A stretch of DNA of 64,000 bases from Halorutilus salinus. Its GTDB lineage: Archaea > Halobacteriota > Halobacteria > Halobacteriales > Halorutilaceae. The notes under the pieces are model-generated. The model was not told the origin of the DNA, did not search any database, and was given only the letters and a program-made list of their open reading frames with translations. The position numbers and the translations under genes were made by a program. Location: contig NZ_RKLV01000006.1 in assembly GCF_026242195.1 (NCBI RefSeq), positions 62,001-126,000 of the forward strand, given 5' to 3'. Positions 54,082-62,423 of the stretch are shown here, piece after piece. How positions within the stretch are numbered: the stretch's first letter is position 1; the number at the start of each line of letters is the position of its first letter.

Positions 54082-55238
54082 CAGAGGACGACCTGATCGG
54101 ACGTGAGAAACGTTACGAGGCGGTCTTTTCGAAGAAGCCGATGCCTATCGTCGACGGTGACGGCGTCTACGTCTACGACGACGATGGGAACGAATATATC
54201 GACATGGGCGCGTCTTACGGCGTCATGGGCGTCGGACACTCGAACCCGCGTGTGGTCGAAGCGATCGAGGAGCAGGCGCGGTCTTTCACGTACGCGCAGG
54301 CTTCGTACGCTACACCCGAGCGCGGCGCACTCATGGAGGCGTTGATGGACGCCACGCCCGACGCGCTCGACCGTATCTTCCTCGCCAACGCAGGGACGGA
54401 GGCGAACGAGGCGGCTATGAAGTTCGCGCGCGGTTCGACCGATGGATCGGGTATCGTCTCTGCGAAACGCGGCTTCCACGGACGTACGTACGGCTCCATA
54501 TCCGCGACGTGGAAGTCGAAGTACCGCGAGCCTTTCGCTCCGACGGTGCCGGGCTTCGACTTCGCCTCGTACAACGACGTCGGGTCGTTGAAGGAGACTG
54601 TTGACGATGAGACGGCGCTCGTACTGCTCGAACCTATACAGGGCGAGGGCGGTATCTACCCCGCCGAAGCCGACTATCTTGAAGCGGCGCGCGACCTGTG
54701 TGACGACCACGACGCCTACCTCGTCTTCGACGAGATACAGGCGGGGATGGGGCGTACAGGGAAGATGTGGGCGCACGAGGGCTACGATGTAACACCCGAC
54801 GCCCTAACGACCGCCAAGTCGCTCGGCGGGGGTCTGCCTATCAGCGCCATCGTCTGCCGTGAGGGGATGACAGAGATACCGAAGGGAAGCCATGGAGGGA
54901 CGTACTGCGGCAACCCCGTAGCCGTCGCGGCGGCGCGTGCCGCTGTCGAGTACACCGTCGAGGAGAACCTGCCCGCGAACGCCGAACGTATGGGCGAACG
55001 TCTTGTCGAAGGCGTCGAGGCGCTCGACACCGACCGTATCGTCGACGTACGTGGCGAAGGTCTGATGGTGGGTATACAGGTTCGTGGACGCGCGGGACGT
55101 TACCTCTCAGGTCTCGCCGGCGAAGGCGTACTCGGTCTGACCGCAGGACGGAACGTTATACGTTTCCTGCCTCCGTTGACGCTTGAAGAAGAGCACATCG
55201 ATGCCGTTGTCGATGCGCTCGGAGAGGTGATCGGGTGA
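54078..55238 (+). CDS. argD: LysW-glutamate-semialdehyde aminotransferase ArgD
   Basis: A 386-residue class III PLP aminotransferase. It has GTEANEAAMKFAR for phosphate binding, KRGFHGRTYGS, LVFDEIQAGMGRTG with the PLP-nitrogen Asp, and Lys247 in TTAKSLGGGLPI for the Schiff base. It transfers an amino group to the LysW-bound semialdehyde, giving LysW-ornithine. Its start overlaps argB by 4 nt. Confidence 0.95.
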   Translation: MTEDDLIGREKRYEAVFSKKPMPIVDGDGVYVYDDDGNEYIDMGASYGVMGVGHSNPRVVEAIEEQARSFTYAQASYATPERGALMEALMDATPDALDRIFLANAGTEANEAAMKFARGSTDGSGIVSAKRGFHGRTYGSISATWKSKYREPFAPTVPGFDFASYNDVGSLKETVDDETALVLLEPIQGEGGIYPAEADYLEAARDLCDDHDAYLVFDEIQAGMGRTGKMWAHEGYDVTPDALTTAKSLGGGLPISAIVCREGMTEIPKGSHGGTYCGNPVAVAAARAAVEYTVEENLPANAERMGERLVEGVEALDTDRIVDVRGEGLMVGIQVRGRAGRYLSGLAGEGVLGLTAGRNVIRFLPPLTLEEEHIDAVVDALGEVIG

Positions 55239-56293
55239 GCGCAACACCCGCGGTCGACCGCGACGAGGAGTTCGCCTTCTTCCGTGGTCTCGTCGAACGT
55301 TACAGCCCTTCGGGGAACGAGTCGCCTGCGCGTGACTATCTCCTCGAACATCTACCCGACATGGGTCTCGATGTATCGACCGACGAGGTCGGTAACGTCA
55401 TCGCACGTACCGAGGGCGACGGCAAGGAGGTGATGCTGACGAGTCATATGGATACGGTTCCGGGTGAGATACCCGTACGTGTCGAGGACGGCGACCTGTA
55501 CGGACGTGGCTCCGTCGACGCTAAGGGTCCTCTTGGTTCGATGTTCGCCGCGGCGTCACGTCTCGCCGATACGGACGCTGATGTCACCGTCGTCGCCGTT
55601 GTTGAGGAGGAGAAGAGCGGTATGGGGGCGCGTCACCTCACCGACCGCCGCGAAGCCCCCGCGTACCTGATCAACGGCGAACCGTCAGGATGGGATACGG
55701 TCACGCTCGGATACCGCGGTATACTCCGTTTCCGTTACCGCGTAACCGGCGAGGTAATACATACGGCTCATCCGGGTGTAAATGCGATAGACGACGTGAT
55801 CTCGTTCTGGGAAGCCGTCCGTGGTCTGCAGGATCTCGACGAGGGCTTCGACGCGCTCACCGCCACACCGACGGAGATAGACTCCGAATCAGACGGCTTC
55901 GAACTCCGTTCCGAACTCCGTGGGAACATGCGTATACCCACGAGCAACTCCGTCGCAGAGATACGTGACATGGTTAAGAAGGTCGAGACCGAACACAAGG
56001 GCGACGTATACTGGGGCGAGTCGACCGAACCCGTCTTGGTTGAACGTTCCAACCCCGTCGTCCGCGCTTTCCTGCGCTCCGTCCGTGACGAGGACGGCGA
56101 GCCGGGTCTTTCCGCCAAGACGGGAACGAGCGACATGAACGTCTTCGCCGAACGTTGGGACTGTCCGATGGCGACGTACGGGCCCGGCGACTCCAACCTC
56201 GATCACACGCCCAACGAGCATATAGGGATAGACGGTTTTCACAGCGCCGTCGACGTTCTCGAGGGCGTCGCGGAGGATCTTTCTACGGCTTGA
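55235..56293 (+). CDS. argE: LysW-ornithine hydrolase ArgE
   Basis: A 352-residue M20-type metallopeptidase releasing ornithine from LysW. Metal ligands: His in [10 protein letters not shown], Asp in [12 protein letters not shown], Glu-Glu in [12 protein letters not shown]; the lid domain lies between about 165 and 275. It starts with GTG in GTGA overlapping argD and ends the operon; argF and argGH are not in the window. Its 3' end overlaps cofE on the other strand by 11 nt. Confidence 0.93.
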   Translation: MSATPAVDRDEEFAFFRGLVERYSPSGNESPARDYLLEHLPDMGLDVSTDEVGNVIARTEGDGKEVMLTSHMDTVPGEIPVRVEDGDLYGRGSVDAKGPLGSMFAAASRLADTDADVTVVAVVEEEKSGMGARHLTDRREAPAYLINGEPSGWDTVTLGYRGILRFRYRVTGEVIHTAHPGVNAIDDVISFWEAVRGLQDLDEGFDALTATPTEIDSESDGFELRSELRGNMRIPTSNSVAEIRDMVKKVETEHKGDVYWGESTEPVLVERSNPVVRAFLRSVRDEDGEPGLSAKTGTSDMNVFAERWDCPMATYGPGDSNLDHTPNEHIGIDGFHSAVDVLEGVAEDLSTA

Positions 56294-57008
56294 AGTCGAG
56301 CAGAGCGGATCGCACTATATCGTCCTCCTCACGACGGAAGACGGTGTCGTCGTCGGCGGAACCGACGATCGCCTCGACACCGTAGAAGGCGACCGCCGGG
56401 GTTCCACCGCCTCCCTCGCCCATGGCGGCGTTTGCGAAGCCGGCTATCTCGTCGACGACCGCCTCCTCGGTGGCTTTGAGTTCGTGTCCGTGAAGATCCT
56501 CTTCTCCGCGCCAGTCACGTACCGCGTCGATACACGCCCATCCCACGGCGACGCCTGTCTGTCCGCGTCTGAAGGCTCGTCCACAGGTGTCCGTCACGAC
56601 GACAGGCGTACCGATGGTGTCGGCGATACGTCCCGCGCTTTCGCCGGGGTCTTCGGGAAGCAGTACGACGTTTCCGTCTCCTTCGACGTTCGACCTGTCG
56701 ATACCCGCGTTGGGTGCGACGTGCCCGAAACGCGTGACGGCGAGAAAAAAAGGCTCCTCTATGAGTAGTTCGGTCGACTCGTTGAGGACGGCTTCTGTAA
56801 AACGCGGATCCGCGTCGTTCCGTTCGGCAAGGGATTCCGCGCGTTCCGACGGTTCGAAGCCGTCGAGGGGACGGACGCGTCCCTCGACCTTCGATACGGC
56901 GGTGCTGGCGACGGCTACAACGTCGGCGTCGTGAGGCAGGTACGAACCGAGTTCATCGCCCTCGGAAAGACGCGGGACGCCGTCGACAGCACGAACCTCT
57001 GCGCGCAT
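56283..57008 (-). CDS. cofE: Coenzyme F420-0:L-glutamate ligase
   Basis: A 241-residue enzyme adding glutamate residues to F420-0 with GTP. The metal/substrate motif VAPNAGIDRSNV and DTCGRAFRRGQTGVAVGWA are diagnostic, as is DEIAGFANAAMGE. Haloarchaea make F420 for nitroreductase and other redox enzymes. A start at 57008 (MRAEVRAVDGVP) fits the family. Confidence 0.94.
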   Translation of the reverse strand: MRAEVRAVDGVPRLSEGDELGSYLPHDADVVAVASTAVSKVEGRVRPLDGFEPSERAESLAERNDADPRFTEAVLNESTELLIEEPFFLAVTRFGHVAPNAGIDRSNVEGDGNVVLLPEDPGESAGRIADTIGTPVVVTDTCGRAFRRGQTGVAVGWACIDAVRDWRGEEDLHGHELKATEEAVVDEIAGFANAAMGEGGGGTPAVAFYGVEAIVGSADDDTVFRREEDDIVRSALLDFKP

Positions 57009-57034
57009 GCCGCAACCTGTCGCCGTTCAGGGAT

Positions 57035-57043
57035 AAGCTTTTG
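57035..57043 (+). promoter_or_regulatory. Probable core promoter (AAGCTTTTG)
   Basis: AAGCTTTTG, ending 29 nt before the ATG at 57073. It shares the AAGCTT core with boxes at 7164, 27635 and 29544. Positional inference. Confidence 0.4.
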
Positions 57044-57072
57044 TTTCACCGGTCACGTACCACCGTTACCCC

Positions 57073-57720
57073 ATGTCACAGCCAGACGACGGGGACGGGA
57101 AAGACGAGGTTGAGGAGGAGCCGTTCGGTTACTCTGTCGAGGGTAGCTGGGAGGATATAGTCGGTTTCGGGGAGGAGATAGTCTCCACGTTCGAGGAGCA
57201 CGATGTCGAACAGGATACCGTCTCGGAGTGGGACGCGTGGAGACCCCGGAGCGGCGAACAAGAGGACGAGATGCGTGAGAAGACGGTAGAAAAGGCGAAG
57301 GTCGAGGAAGGCGACGAAACGTCCGAAACCGCCGCGGAGACAGCCGAAAAGCTGTCCGAGACGCGTGAGAAGACAGCCGAGGGCGATATAACCGAGGCGG
57401 CGGAGAAGGCTTCGGAGGCTTCCAAGTCGGCGGGTAAGACGGTCGGCGACGCTTCGCGCGATGTCGTCCGCGCCGTCGAGGATCGCGTGTACCGCCGTAT
57501 CACGAGGACGAATCCTCTCTACTTCGACTCAGAGAACTTCAACGCCTCACTCAAAGTCGTCGAGTCGATAGGTGAGAAGATGGGAAAGATGAAGGAGAAG
57601 ATAGTCAACGGCGAGGCTGACGACGAAGGCGATACGACGTACAGGATGAGTATAAACGCCGAGTCGCAGGAGGTCGAGGAAGCCCTGAACGACGAGTTTG
57701 AGGACACCGACGACGGTTAG
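57073..57720 (+). CDS. DUF5828 family protein
   Basis: A 215-residue acidic soluble protein like haloarchaeal DUF5828. The FGYSVEGSWEDIVGFGEEIV opening, a SEWDAWRPR segment, a Lys/Glu/Ala/Thr-rich helical middle, then VVRAVEDRVYRRI and a DSENFNASL region towards the C terminus are seen. Function unknown. The stop interlocks with pyrF in TTAG. Confidence 0.72.
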   Translation: MSQPDDGDGKDEVEEEPFGYSVEGSWEDIVGFGEEIVSTFEEHDVEQDTVSEWDAWRPRSGEQEDEMREKTVEKAKVEEGDETSETAAETAEKLSETREKTAEGDITEAAEKASEASKSAGKTVGDASRDVVRAVEDRVYRRITRTNPLYFDSENFNASLKVVESIGEKMGKMKEKIVNGEADDEGDTTYRMSINAESQEVEEALNDEFEDTDDG

Positions 57721-58499
57721 CGGTATCCGTTCAACGTTTTCCGTAACGACCTCGCCGACTCACGTGCGGCTTCTTCGAAACCGTCGCCGTCGCCGGCGTA
57801 TATTATCGAACGCGTCGAGTTGACGACACCGACGCCGCGCGGGTCGGTTCCGTACTCGACCGCCGCCTCGGCGTCACCTCCCTGAGCGCCGATACCGGGT
57901 ACGAGGAAAGGCAGGTCGCCGGCGTGTTCGCGGACGTTCTCCATCTCCTCGGGATCCGTAGCGCCGACCACCAGGCCGACGTTTCCGTTTACGGCGTTCC
58001 AGTCGACAGCGCGTTCGGCGACGTGCGCGTAGACGGGCTTCCCACCCGCGTCGAGTTCTTGGAACTCTGAGCTACCTTGGTTGGTCGTCTTGCACAGAAC
58101 GAAGACGCCCGCGTCGCCGTCTTCGATGAAAGGACGTACGGAGTCCGTCCCCATGTACGGGCTGACTGTGATCGCGTCGGCGACGTCGAGCAGTTCGGCG
58201 TACCTCCGTGACGAATGCCCTATATCGCCGCGTTTTGCGTCGAGTATAACGGGAGCGGCGGCGCTCGCCTCTTCGACGGTTTCGAGAAGCGCCCCCCATC
58301 CGTCGGTGCCGAGCGCCTCGTAGAACGCCGTGTTGGGCTTGTACGCGACAGCGACATCGCTCGTTGCGTCGATTATACGCCGGTTGAACTCGGCTACACC
58401 GACGCCGTCGGGTATACGCGACGGAACGGGGTCGAGACCGACACAGACGAGGGAGTCCTTCTTCTCTATCCCGTCACCGAGACGGTCGAAGAAGCTCAG
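57717..58499 (-). CDS. pyrF: Orotidine-5'-phosphate decarboxylase, apparent CTG start
   Basis: Last step of UMP synthesis. The complete domain is 260 residues: SFFDRLGDGIEKKDSLVCVG at the N terminus, YKPNTAFYEALG, the catalytic LDAKRGDIG (Asp87, Lys89, Asp92), SPYMGTDS and GIGAQGG, as in type 2 OMP decarboxylases. No ATG, GTG or TTG is in frame before residue 116 (58154). The only sensible start is CTG at 58499, which overlaps the hisS stop as CTGA, the place where neighbouring genes use ATGA or GTGA. A start at 58154 would delete the active site. Confidence 0.9.
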   Translation of the reverse strand: MSFFDRLGDGIEKKDSLVCVGLDPVPSRIPDGVGVAEFNRRIIDATSDVAVAYKPNTAFYEALGTDGWGALLETVEEASAAAPVILDAKRGDIGHSSRRYAELLDVADAITVSPYMGTDSVRPFIEDGDAGVFVLCKTTNQGSSEFQELDAGGKPVYAHVAERAVDWNAVNGNVGLVVGATDPEEMENVREHAGDLPFLVPGIGAQGGDAEAAVEYGTDPRGVGVVNSTRSIIYAGDGDGFEEAARESARSLRKTLNGYR

Positions 58500-59764
58500 A
58501 CCAACCCCTCCACGGGTCGCTGTTCCTGCTCGCCCGTCCGCATGTCCTTGACCGTCACCTCTCCGTCCGCGAGGTCACGTTCGCCGACGATGACCGTCTT
58601 TGTCGCACCGACGGCGTCGGCGTGCTCCAACTGGCTTCCGAAGCTTCTGCCGTCGCGTACGTTGACACGTACCTCCTCCCCGTCGTCACGTAACGACCGC
58701 GCGACACGTGTCGCCGTCTCGCGTACGTCGCCTATTACAGCGACGTAGTAGTCGACCGACGTTTCTTCCGCAGGCCAGATGTCCGCGCTTCGCATCAGAA
58801 GTTCGAGCGTCGCGTCACCTATACCGAATCCGACCGCAGGCGTCGATGGACCGCCAAACTCCTCAACGAGTGTGTCGTACCTTCCGCCGCCGAATACGGC
58901 ACGGAGGTCGCCGTCGGTGTCGAAGCATTCGAAGACAACACCCGTGTAGTAGTCCATTCCACGTACCACAGAGGGGTCGAAGACGGTGTCGACGCCGTAT
59001 CCTTCGAGCGCCTCGTCGAGGGCGCGGAGACGTTCGACAGCCTCGCGCTGTTCGTCGCCGTCGATCACACCAAGCAGTTCGTCGGTGGCACCCCATCCGT
59101 CGAGGCTTGTGAGGCTCAGAACCGTCTCCACACCGTCGTCGTCAAGTCCGGCATCGACGAGCCTTTCGCGTACCTCGTCGTCGTTGAGACGGTCGGACTT
59201 GTCGATCGTCCTGTGTACCGCCGTCGCTGTCTCCCCGTCGACACCGAGCGACGAGACGACGGCGCGCACGACACCCCGGTGACTGACACGTAGCTCGTAC
59301 TCGTCGGTAAGACCGAGGTTCGAAAGAACCGCGTCCGCAGTGGCGATAGCCTCGGCGTCCGCCTCAACACCCGGCGCTCCGAAGATATCGAAGTTGGGCT
59401 GGTAGAACTCACGTAGCCTGCCCGACTGGGGCTGTTCGTACCGCCATAGCTTGGGCGACGCGAACCAACGGACGGGCTTCGACATCTCCTGCTCGCGCGC
59501 GGCGTACATACGGACGAGAGACGGCGTGAGTTCGGGCGTCATCGTAACGTCCCTACCGCCCTTGTCCTCGAACGAGTACGTCTCGTTGACTATCTCCTCG
59601 CCGCTCTTTACCTCGTAGAGACCGAGCGGTTCGAGCGACGGCGCAGATACCTCATCGAAGCCGTGGGAGCGCGCCGTTTCGCGGATCGTGTCGAAGACCT
59701 CACGCCGCGCCGACTCCTCGTCGGCGTAGAAGTCACGGAAACCTTTGAGACTCTCGAACTCCAT
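58496..59764 (-). CDS. hisS: Histidyl-tRNA synthetase
   Basis: A class II synthetase of 422 residues: GFRDFYADEESARRE at the start, motif 2 RYEQPQSGRLREFYQPNFDIFG, the His-binding motif RGMDYYTGVVFE, and motif 3 GFGIGDATLEL; an anticodon-binding domain forms the last 90 residues. A minus-strand GTTTAAAC box lies about 26 nt before the ATG, giving a leaderless mRNA shared with pyrF. It lies downstream of the PDCD5 gene on the same strand, separated by 39 nt. Confidence 0.96.
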   Translation of the reverse strand: MEFESLKGFRDFYADEESARREVFDTIRETARSHGFDEVSAPSLEPLGLYEVKSGEEIVNETYSFEDKGGRDVTMTPELTPSLVRMYAAREQEMSKPVRWFASPKLWRYEQPQSGRLREFYQPNFDIFGAPGVEADAEAIATADAVLSNLGLTDEYELRVSHRGVVRAVVSSLGVDGETATAVHRTIDKSDRLNDDEVRERLVDAGLDDDGVETVLSLTSLDGWGATDELLGVIDGDEQREAVERLRALDEALEGYGVDTVFDPSVVRGMDYYTGVVFECFDTDGDLRAVFGGGRYDTLVEEFGGPSTPAVGFGIGDATLELLMRSADIWPAEETSVDYYVAVIGDVRETATRVARSLRDDGEEVRVNVRDGRSFGSQLEHADAVGATKTVIVGERDLADGEVTVKDMRTGEQEQRPVEGLV

Positions 59765-59803
59765 GCCGGAGAATGCGCCCGCCTGCGTTTAAACAGTCCG
59801 GAT

Positions 59804-60139
59804 TCAGAGACCGCTGTGTTTTATATCGTAGTCGTCGTCATCCGGCTGTAGCTTCTTGAGCAACTGCTTCATCTGTTCCTCGTCTATCTTTCCCTGAAGC
59901 CTTCCGCTCTGCGCGAGCGCCACGACCTGCTTCTCAACCTGATCGGCAAAGTCAGGCTTCGCCATGCTCAACGCGTTGAGACGTTCGCGCGCCTCAGGTT
60001 CGAGCGACTGACGCAGAACAGCCTTCTTCTGCGCCTCCGCGCGCTGTTGTGCCTCTTCCTGTGCACCGCCACCCTGATCCCTCTCCTGAAGCTCCTGCAT
60101 CTTCTCCTCACGTAGCTTTTCGAGGTCGTCGTCGGACAT
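59804..60139 (-). CDS. DNA-binding protein of the PDCD5 family
   Basis: A 111-residue PDCD5/TFAR19 homologue: helical N terminus (LEKLREEKMQELQE), central three-helix core LEPEARERLNALSMAKPDFA and EKQVVALAQSGRLQGKIDEE, and acidic tail. Archaeal members bind double-stranded DNA; the exact role is unclear. It follows rps19e, an arrangement common in archaea. Confidence 0.92.
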   Translation of the reverse strand: MSDDDLEKLREEKMQELQERDQGGGAQEEAQQRAEAQKKAVLRQSLEPEARERLNALSMAKPDFADQVEKQVVALAQSGRLQGKIDEEQMKQLLKKLQPDDDDYDIKHSGL

Positions 60140-60181
60140 CTTGGTGTACCTAAGTTCTCGAAGCTTAAGGGTCTAACCCAG

Positions 60182-60613
60182 TTATTCTGCGAGCAGTTCG
60201 TCGGCGATATCGGAGGCGACACCGTCGAGGAAACGCTGCCCCTCCGCTGTCACCACACGTCCTTCACCGCCTTTCTGTTCTACGAGACCTTCGTCCTCAA
60301 GCTGTTGTAACGCCGTACGTATGACGTTGCCGCTACCGTTCTCGTGGTGCGAGGGCGCAACGCCCTTGCTGTCACGTCCGCCGTACTCCTTCCTGAGACG
60401 TGCGACGCCGATAGGTCCTTTGATGTAGACCTTACGTAGGAGCGAGGCGGTTCGTGTGTACCACCAGCCGTCCTCCTCAGGCGGGAGTTCGCGGTTGCGT
60501 CCCGTCCTTCCGAACTCCGCCCATTCGGGAGGTTCGACACCGTCGAGTTCCTCGACCTCCTCCTTCGTCTCCTCAACGAGCCGGTCGCCCGGCACCTCGT
60601 GTGCTGTCGTCAT
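60182..60613 (-). CDS. rps19e: Ribosomal protein S19e
   Basis: A 143-residue small-subunit protein: WWYTRTASLLRKVYIKGPIG, the GGRDSKGVAPSHH motif, and VIRTALQQLEDEGLVEQ winged-helix end. Full length for archaeal S19e. A minus-strand TTAAAC box is centred about 28 nt upstream of the ATG. Likely co-transcribed with the PDCD5 gene. Confidence 0.95.
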   Translation of the reverse strand: MTTAHEVPGDRLVEETKEEVEELDGVEPPEWAEFGRTGRNRELPPEEDGWWYTRTASLLRKVYIKGPIGVARLRKEYGGRDSKGVAPSHHENGSGNVIRTALQQLEDEGLVEQKGGEGRVVTAEGQRFLDGVASDIADELLAE

Positions 60614-60713
60614 TCTTGTCGTATCTGGGTACGTCGGACGTTTAAGCTAACCGGTTCCCGTCGCGCGTCGCCCGCGTCGGTGGATACAATACCGACGGTC
60701 GCCAACCTTAGGC

Positions 60714-61562
60714 ATGCACGAGTTCGACGCCCTCGCACGCCTCACCGACGAACTCGGCGTGAGCGACGACTGCGCCGCTGTCGGTACCCCCGACGAGGCG
60801 AACCTTCTGCTCACAACCGACATGCTCCACGAGACCACGGACTTCCCCGACGGCGTGACACCGTACACCGTCGGCTGGCGCTCCGCGGCTATCTCACTCA
60901 GCGACGTGGCGGGAAGCGGAGGACGCGCCGTTGCTGTCGTGGCGGCGTACGGAGCGCCTGAGTTCGACGACGGACTCAACGGCTTCGTGCGCGGAGCATC
61001 GGAGGTGTGCGAATCCGTCGGTGCGGAGTACGTCGGCGGCGACTTAGACGCACACGACGAGCGCACCGTCGTATCGTCGGCGCTGGGTGCGACGAACGGC
61101 GTCGTGAACCGTTCGGGTGCGCGTGTAGGCGACGCCGTCGCCGTAACGGGCGCTCTCGGACGGACAGCGGTCGCCCTGCGTGCGTTCGAGAACGGGGACG
61201 CCGAACGCGGCAACGGGCTTTTCGCCTTCCCTCCGCGTGTACCTGAGGGCGTCGCCCTCTCACCGTATGCGACGGCGATGACCGACATAAGCGACGGTGT
61301 CGCCGTCGGCGCTCACAACATCGCCGATGCGTCGGGCGTCGGTATTGCGCTCGACGGCGCGTTACCGCTCGTCGACGGCGCACGTGAAGACGATGTATAC
61401 GTGGGCGAGGACTACGAACTCCTCTTCACCCTGCCGCGCGAAGCGGTTGACGAGGCGCGCGAAGCTGTCGGTGAAACGGGCATAACCGTCGTGGGCGAGG
61501 TGGTCGAAGACGGCGTGCGCCTCGACGGCGAACCGCTACGGAGACGGGGATATGAGCACTGA
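60714..61562 (+). CDS. thiL: Thiamine-monophosphate kinase
   Basis: A 282-residue AIR-synthase-like kinase converting thiamine phosphate to the diphosphate. The Mg2+/ATP sites are visible: SDDCAAV, TTDMLHETTDF, WRSAAISLSDVAGSGGR, GGDLDAHDE, TDISDGVAVGA and VGEDYELLFT. The N terminus is a little shorter than in bacteria. Its end overlaps a convergent membrane protein gene by 27 nt. Confidence 0.94.
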   Translation: MHEFDALARLTDELGVSDDCAAVGTPDEANLLLTTDMLHETTDFPDGVTPYTVGWRSAAISLSDVAGSGGRAVAVVAAYGAPEFDDGLNGFVRGASEVCESVGAEYVGGDLDAHDERTVVSSALGATNGVVNRSGARVGDAVAVTGALGRTAVALRAFENGDAERGNGLFAFPPRVPEGVALSPYATAMTDISDGVAVGAHNIADASGVGIALDGALPLVDGAREDDVYVGEDYELLFTLPREAVDEAREAVGETGITVVGEVVEDGVRLDGEPLRRRGYEH

Positions 61563-62027
61563 TCGGCGCGAACCGAGGTAGCCGCCGACGGCACCGAAGA
61601 TGACGGGGTAGACGACCGCAAAAAGGACGTCGAGGAGGCTGACGAACGGGAGCACGGGAACGGCTAAGAGGGCTGTGGGAGCCGAGTAGCCGACCGCGAC
61701 CGACGCCCCTTCGATGACCTTGTCTTCGCCTTCGACGGTTTGGCGTGCCAGAAATCCTATGACGAGCGGCGGTGTCACGAGAGGCACGTAGAAGAAGGCG
61801 CTCGTAACGGGGAGAAAGCTGTACAGATTGGAGCCGACAACACCGAAGAATGCGAGCGGGTTGTGGAGGTCGTAGAAGAGTGCGTGGCTCACGAACAACG
61901 GGTTAGTGCCCTGAGCCGCGACCTGACCTAGGGGCGCGAAAACCGAGTAGACGAACGACGTAGCCTCGACGCTCAGGAAACCGAGAAACCCGGCTACGAA
62001 AGACGGTTTCAGCCTGTCCGAATCCAT
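61536..62027 (-). CDS. Membrane protein of unknown function
   Basis: A 163-residue protein with four or five hydrophobic helices (about residues 10-32, 50-70, 73-92, 110-130, 133-152), and a Glu/Asp pair in a short loop (EGEDKVIEG). I do not recognise the family. ATG at 62027 is preferred to the alternative at 62051, which would overlap the SWIM gene stop. It follows the SWIM gene closely on the same strand. Confidence 0.62.
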   Translation of the reverse strand: MDSDRLKPSFVAGFLGFLSVEATSFVYSVFAPLGQVAAQGTNPLFVSHALFYDLHNPLAFFGVVGSNLYSFLPVTSAFFYVPLVTPPLVIGFLARQTVEGEDKVIEGASVAVGYSAPTALLAVPVLPFVSLLDVLFAVVYPVIFGAVGGYLGSRRSVLISPSP

Positions 62028-62050
62028 ACCGAAACGTGTCCGACCCTGCA

Positions 62051-62386
62051 CTAATCAGTTCCCATGAGGTCACGAACCTCGGTGTACCACATGTCGTGTT
62101 CGTCGACATCTCCCGTCGCGTCGGCGATGAGTACAGCGATTACATGCCAGCACAGTTCTCCCTCGTCGAGGTTGTACTCGTAGTCCTCGCACGTACACGA
62201 ACGTCCTTCGACTATGTACTCGTCGCCCTTGCCGACGACGACAACGAAGTCCCTGTACTCCTTGACACGTCCCTCGGAGACGGCGTCGATCGCGCGTCTG
62301 CCCCGCGCACCGTGTTCCTTGAGAATCTCGTCGGCGATAGCGCCTGTAATCCTACCCCTCTCCTCAAGCTCGTCGAGCCAGTCCAT
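62051..62386 (-). CDS. SWIM zinc-finger protein
   Basis: A 111-residue protein with a SWIM motif: CTCEDYEYNLDEGELCWH (CxC ... CxH). SWIM domains bind DNA or proteins and occur alone in haloarchaea next to repair genes. The N-terminal helical region (RITGAIADEILKEHGARGRR) is conserved-looking. No partner can be named here. Confidence 0.85.
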   Translation of the reverse strand: MDWLDELEERGRITGAIADEILKEHGARGRRAIDAVSEGRVKEYRDFVVVVGKGDEYIVEGRSCTCEDYEYNLDEGELCWHVIAVLIADATGDVDEHDMWYTEVRDLMGTD

Positions 62387-62423
62387 CGACGGCTATACGT
62401 GTCGACTCCGTATAACGGTTCCG

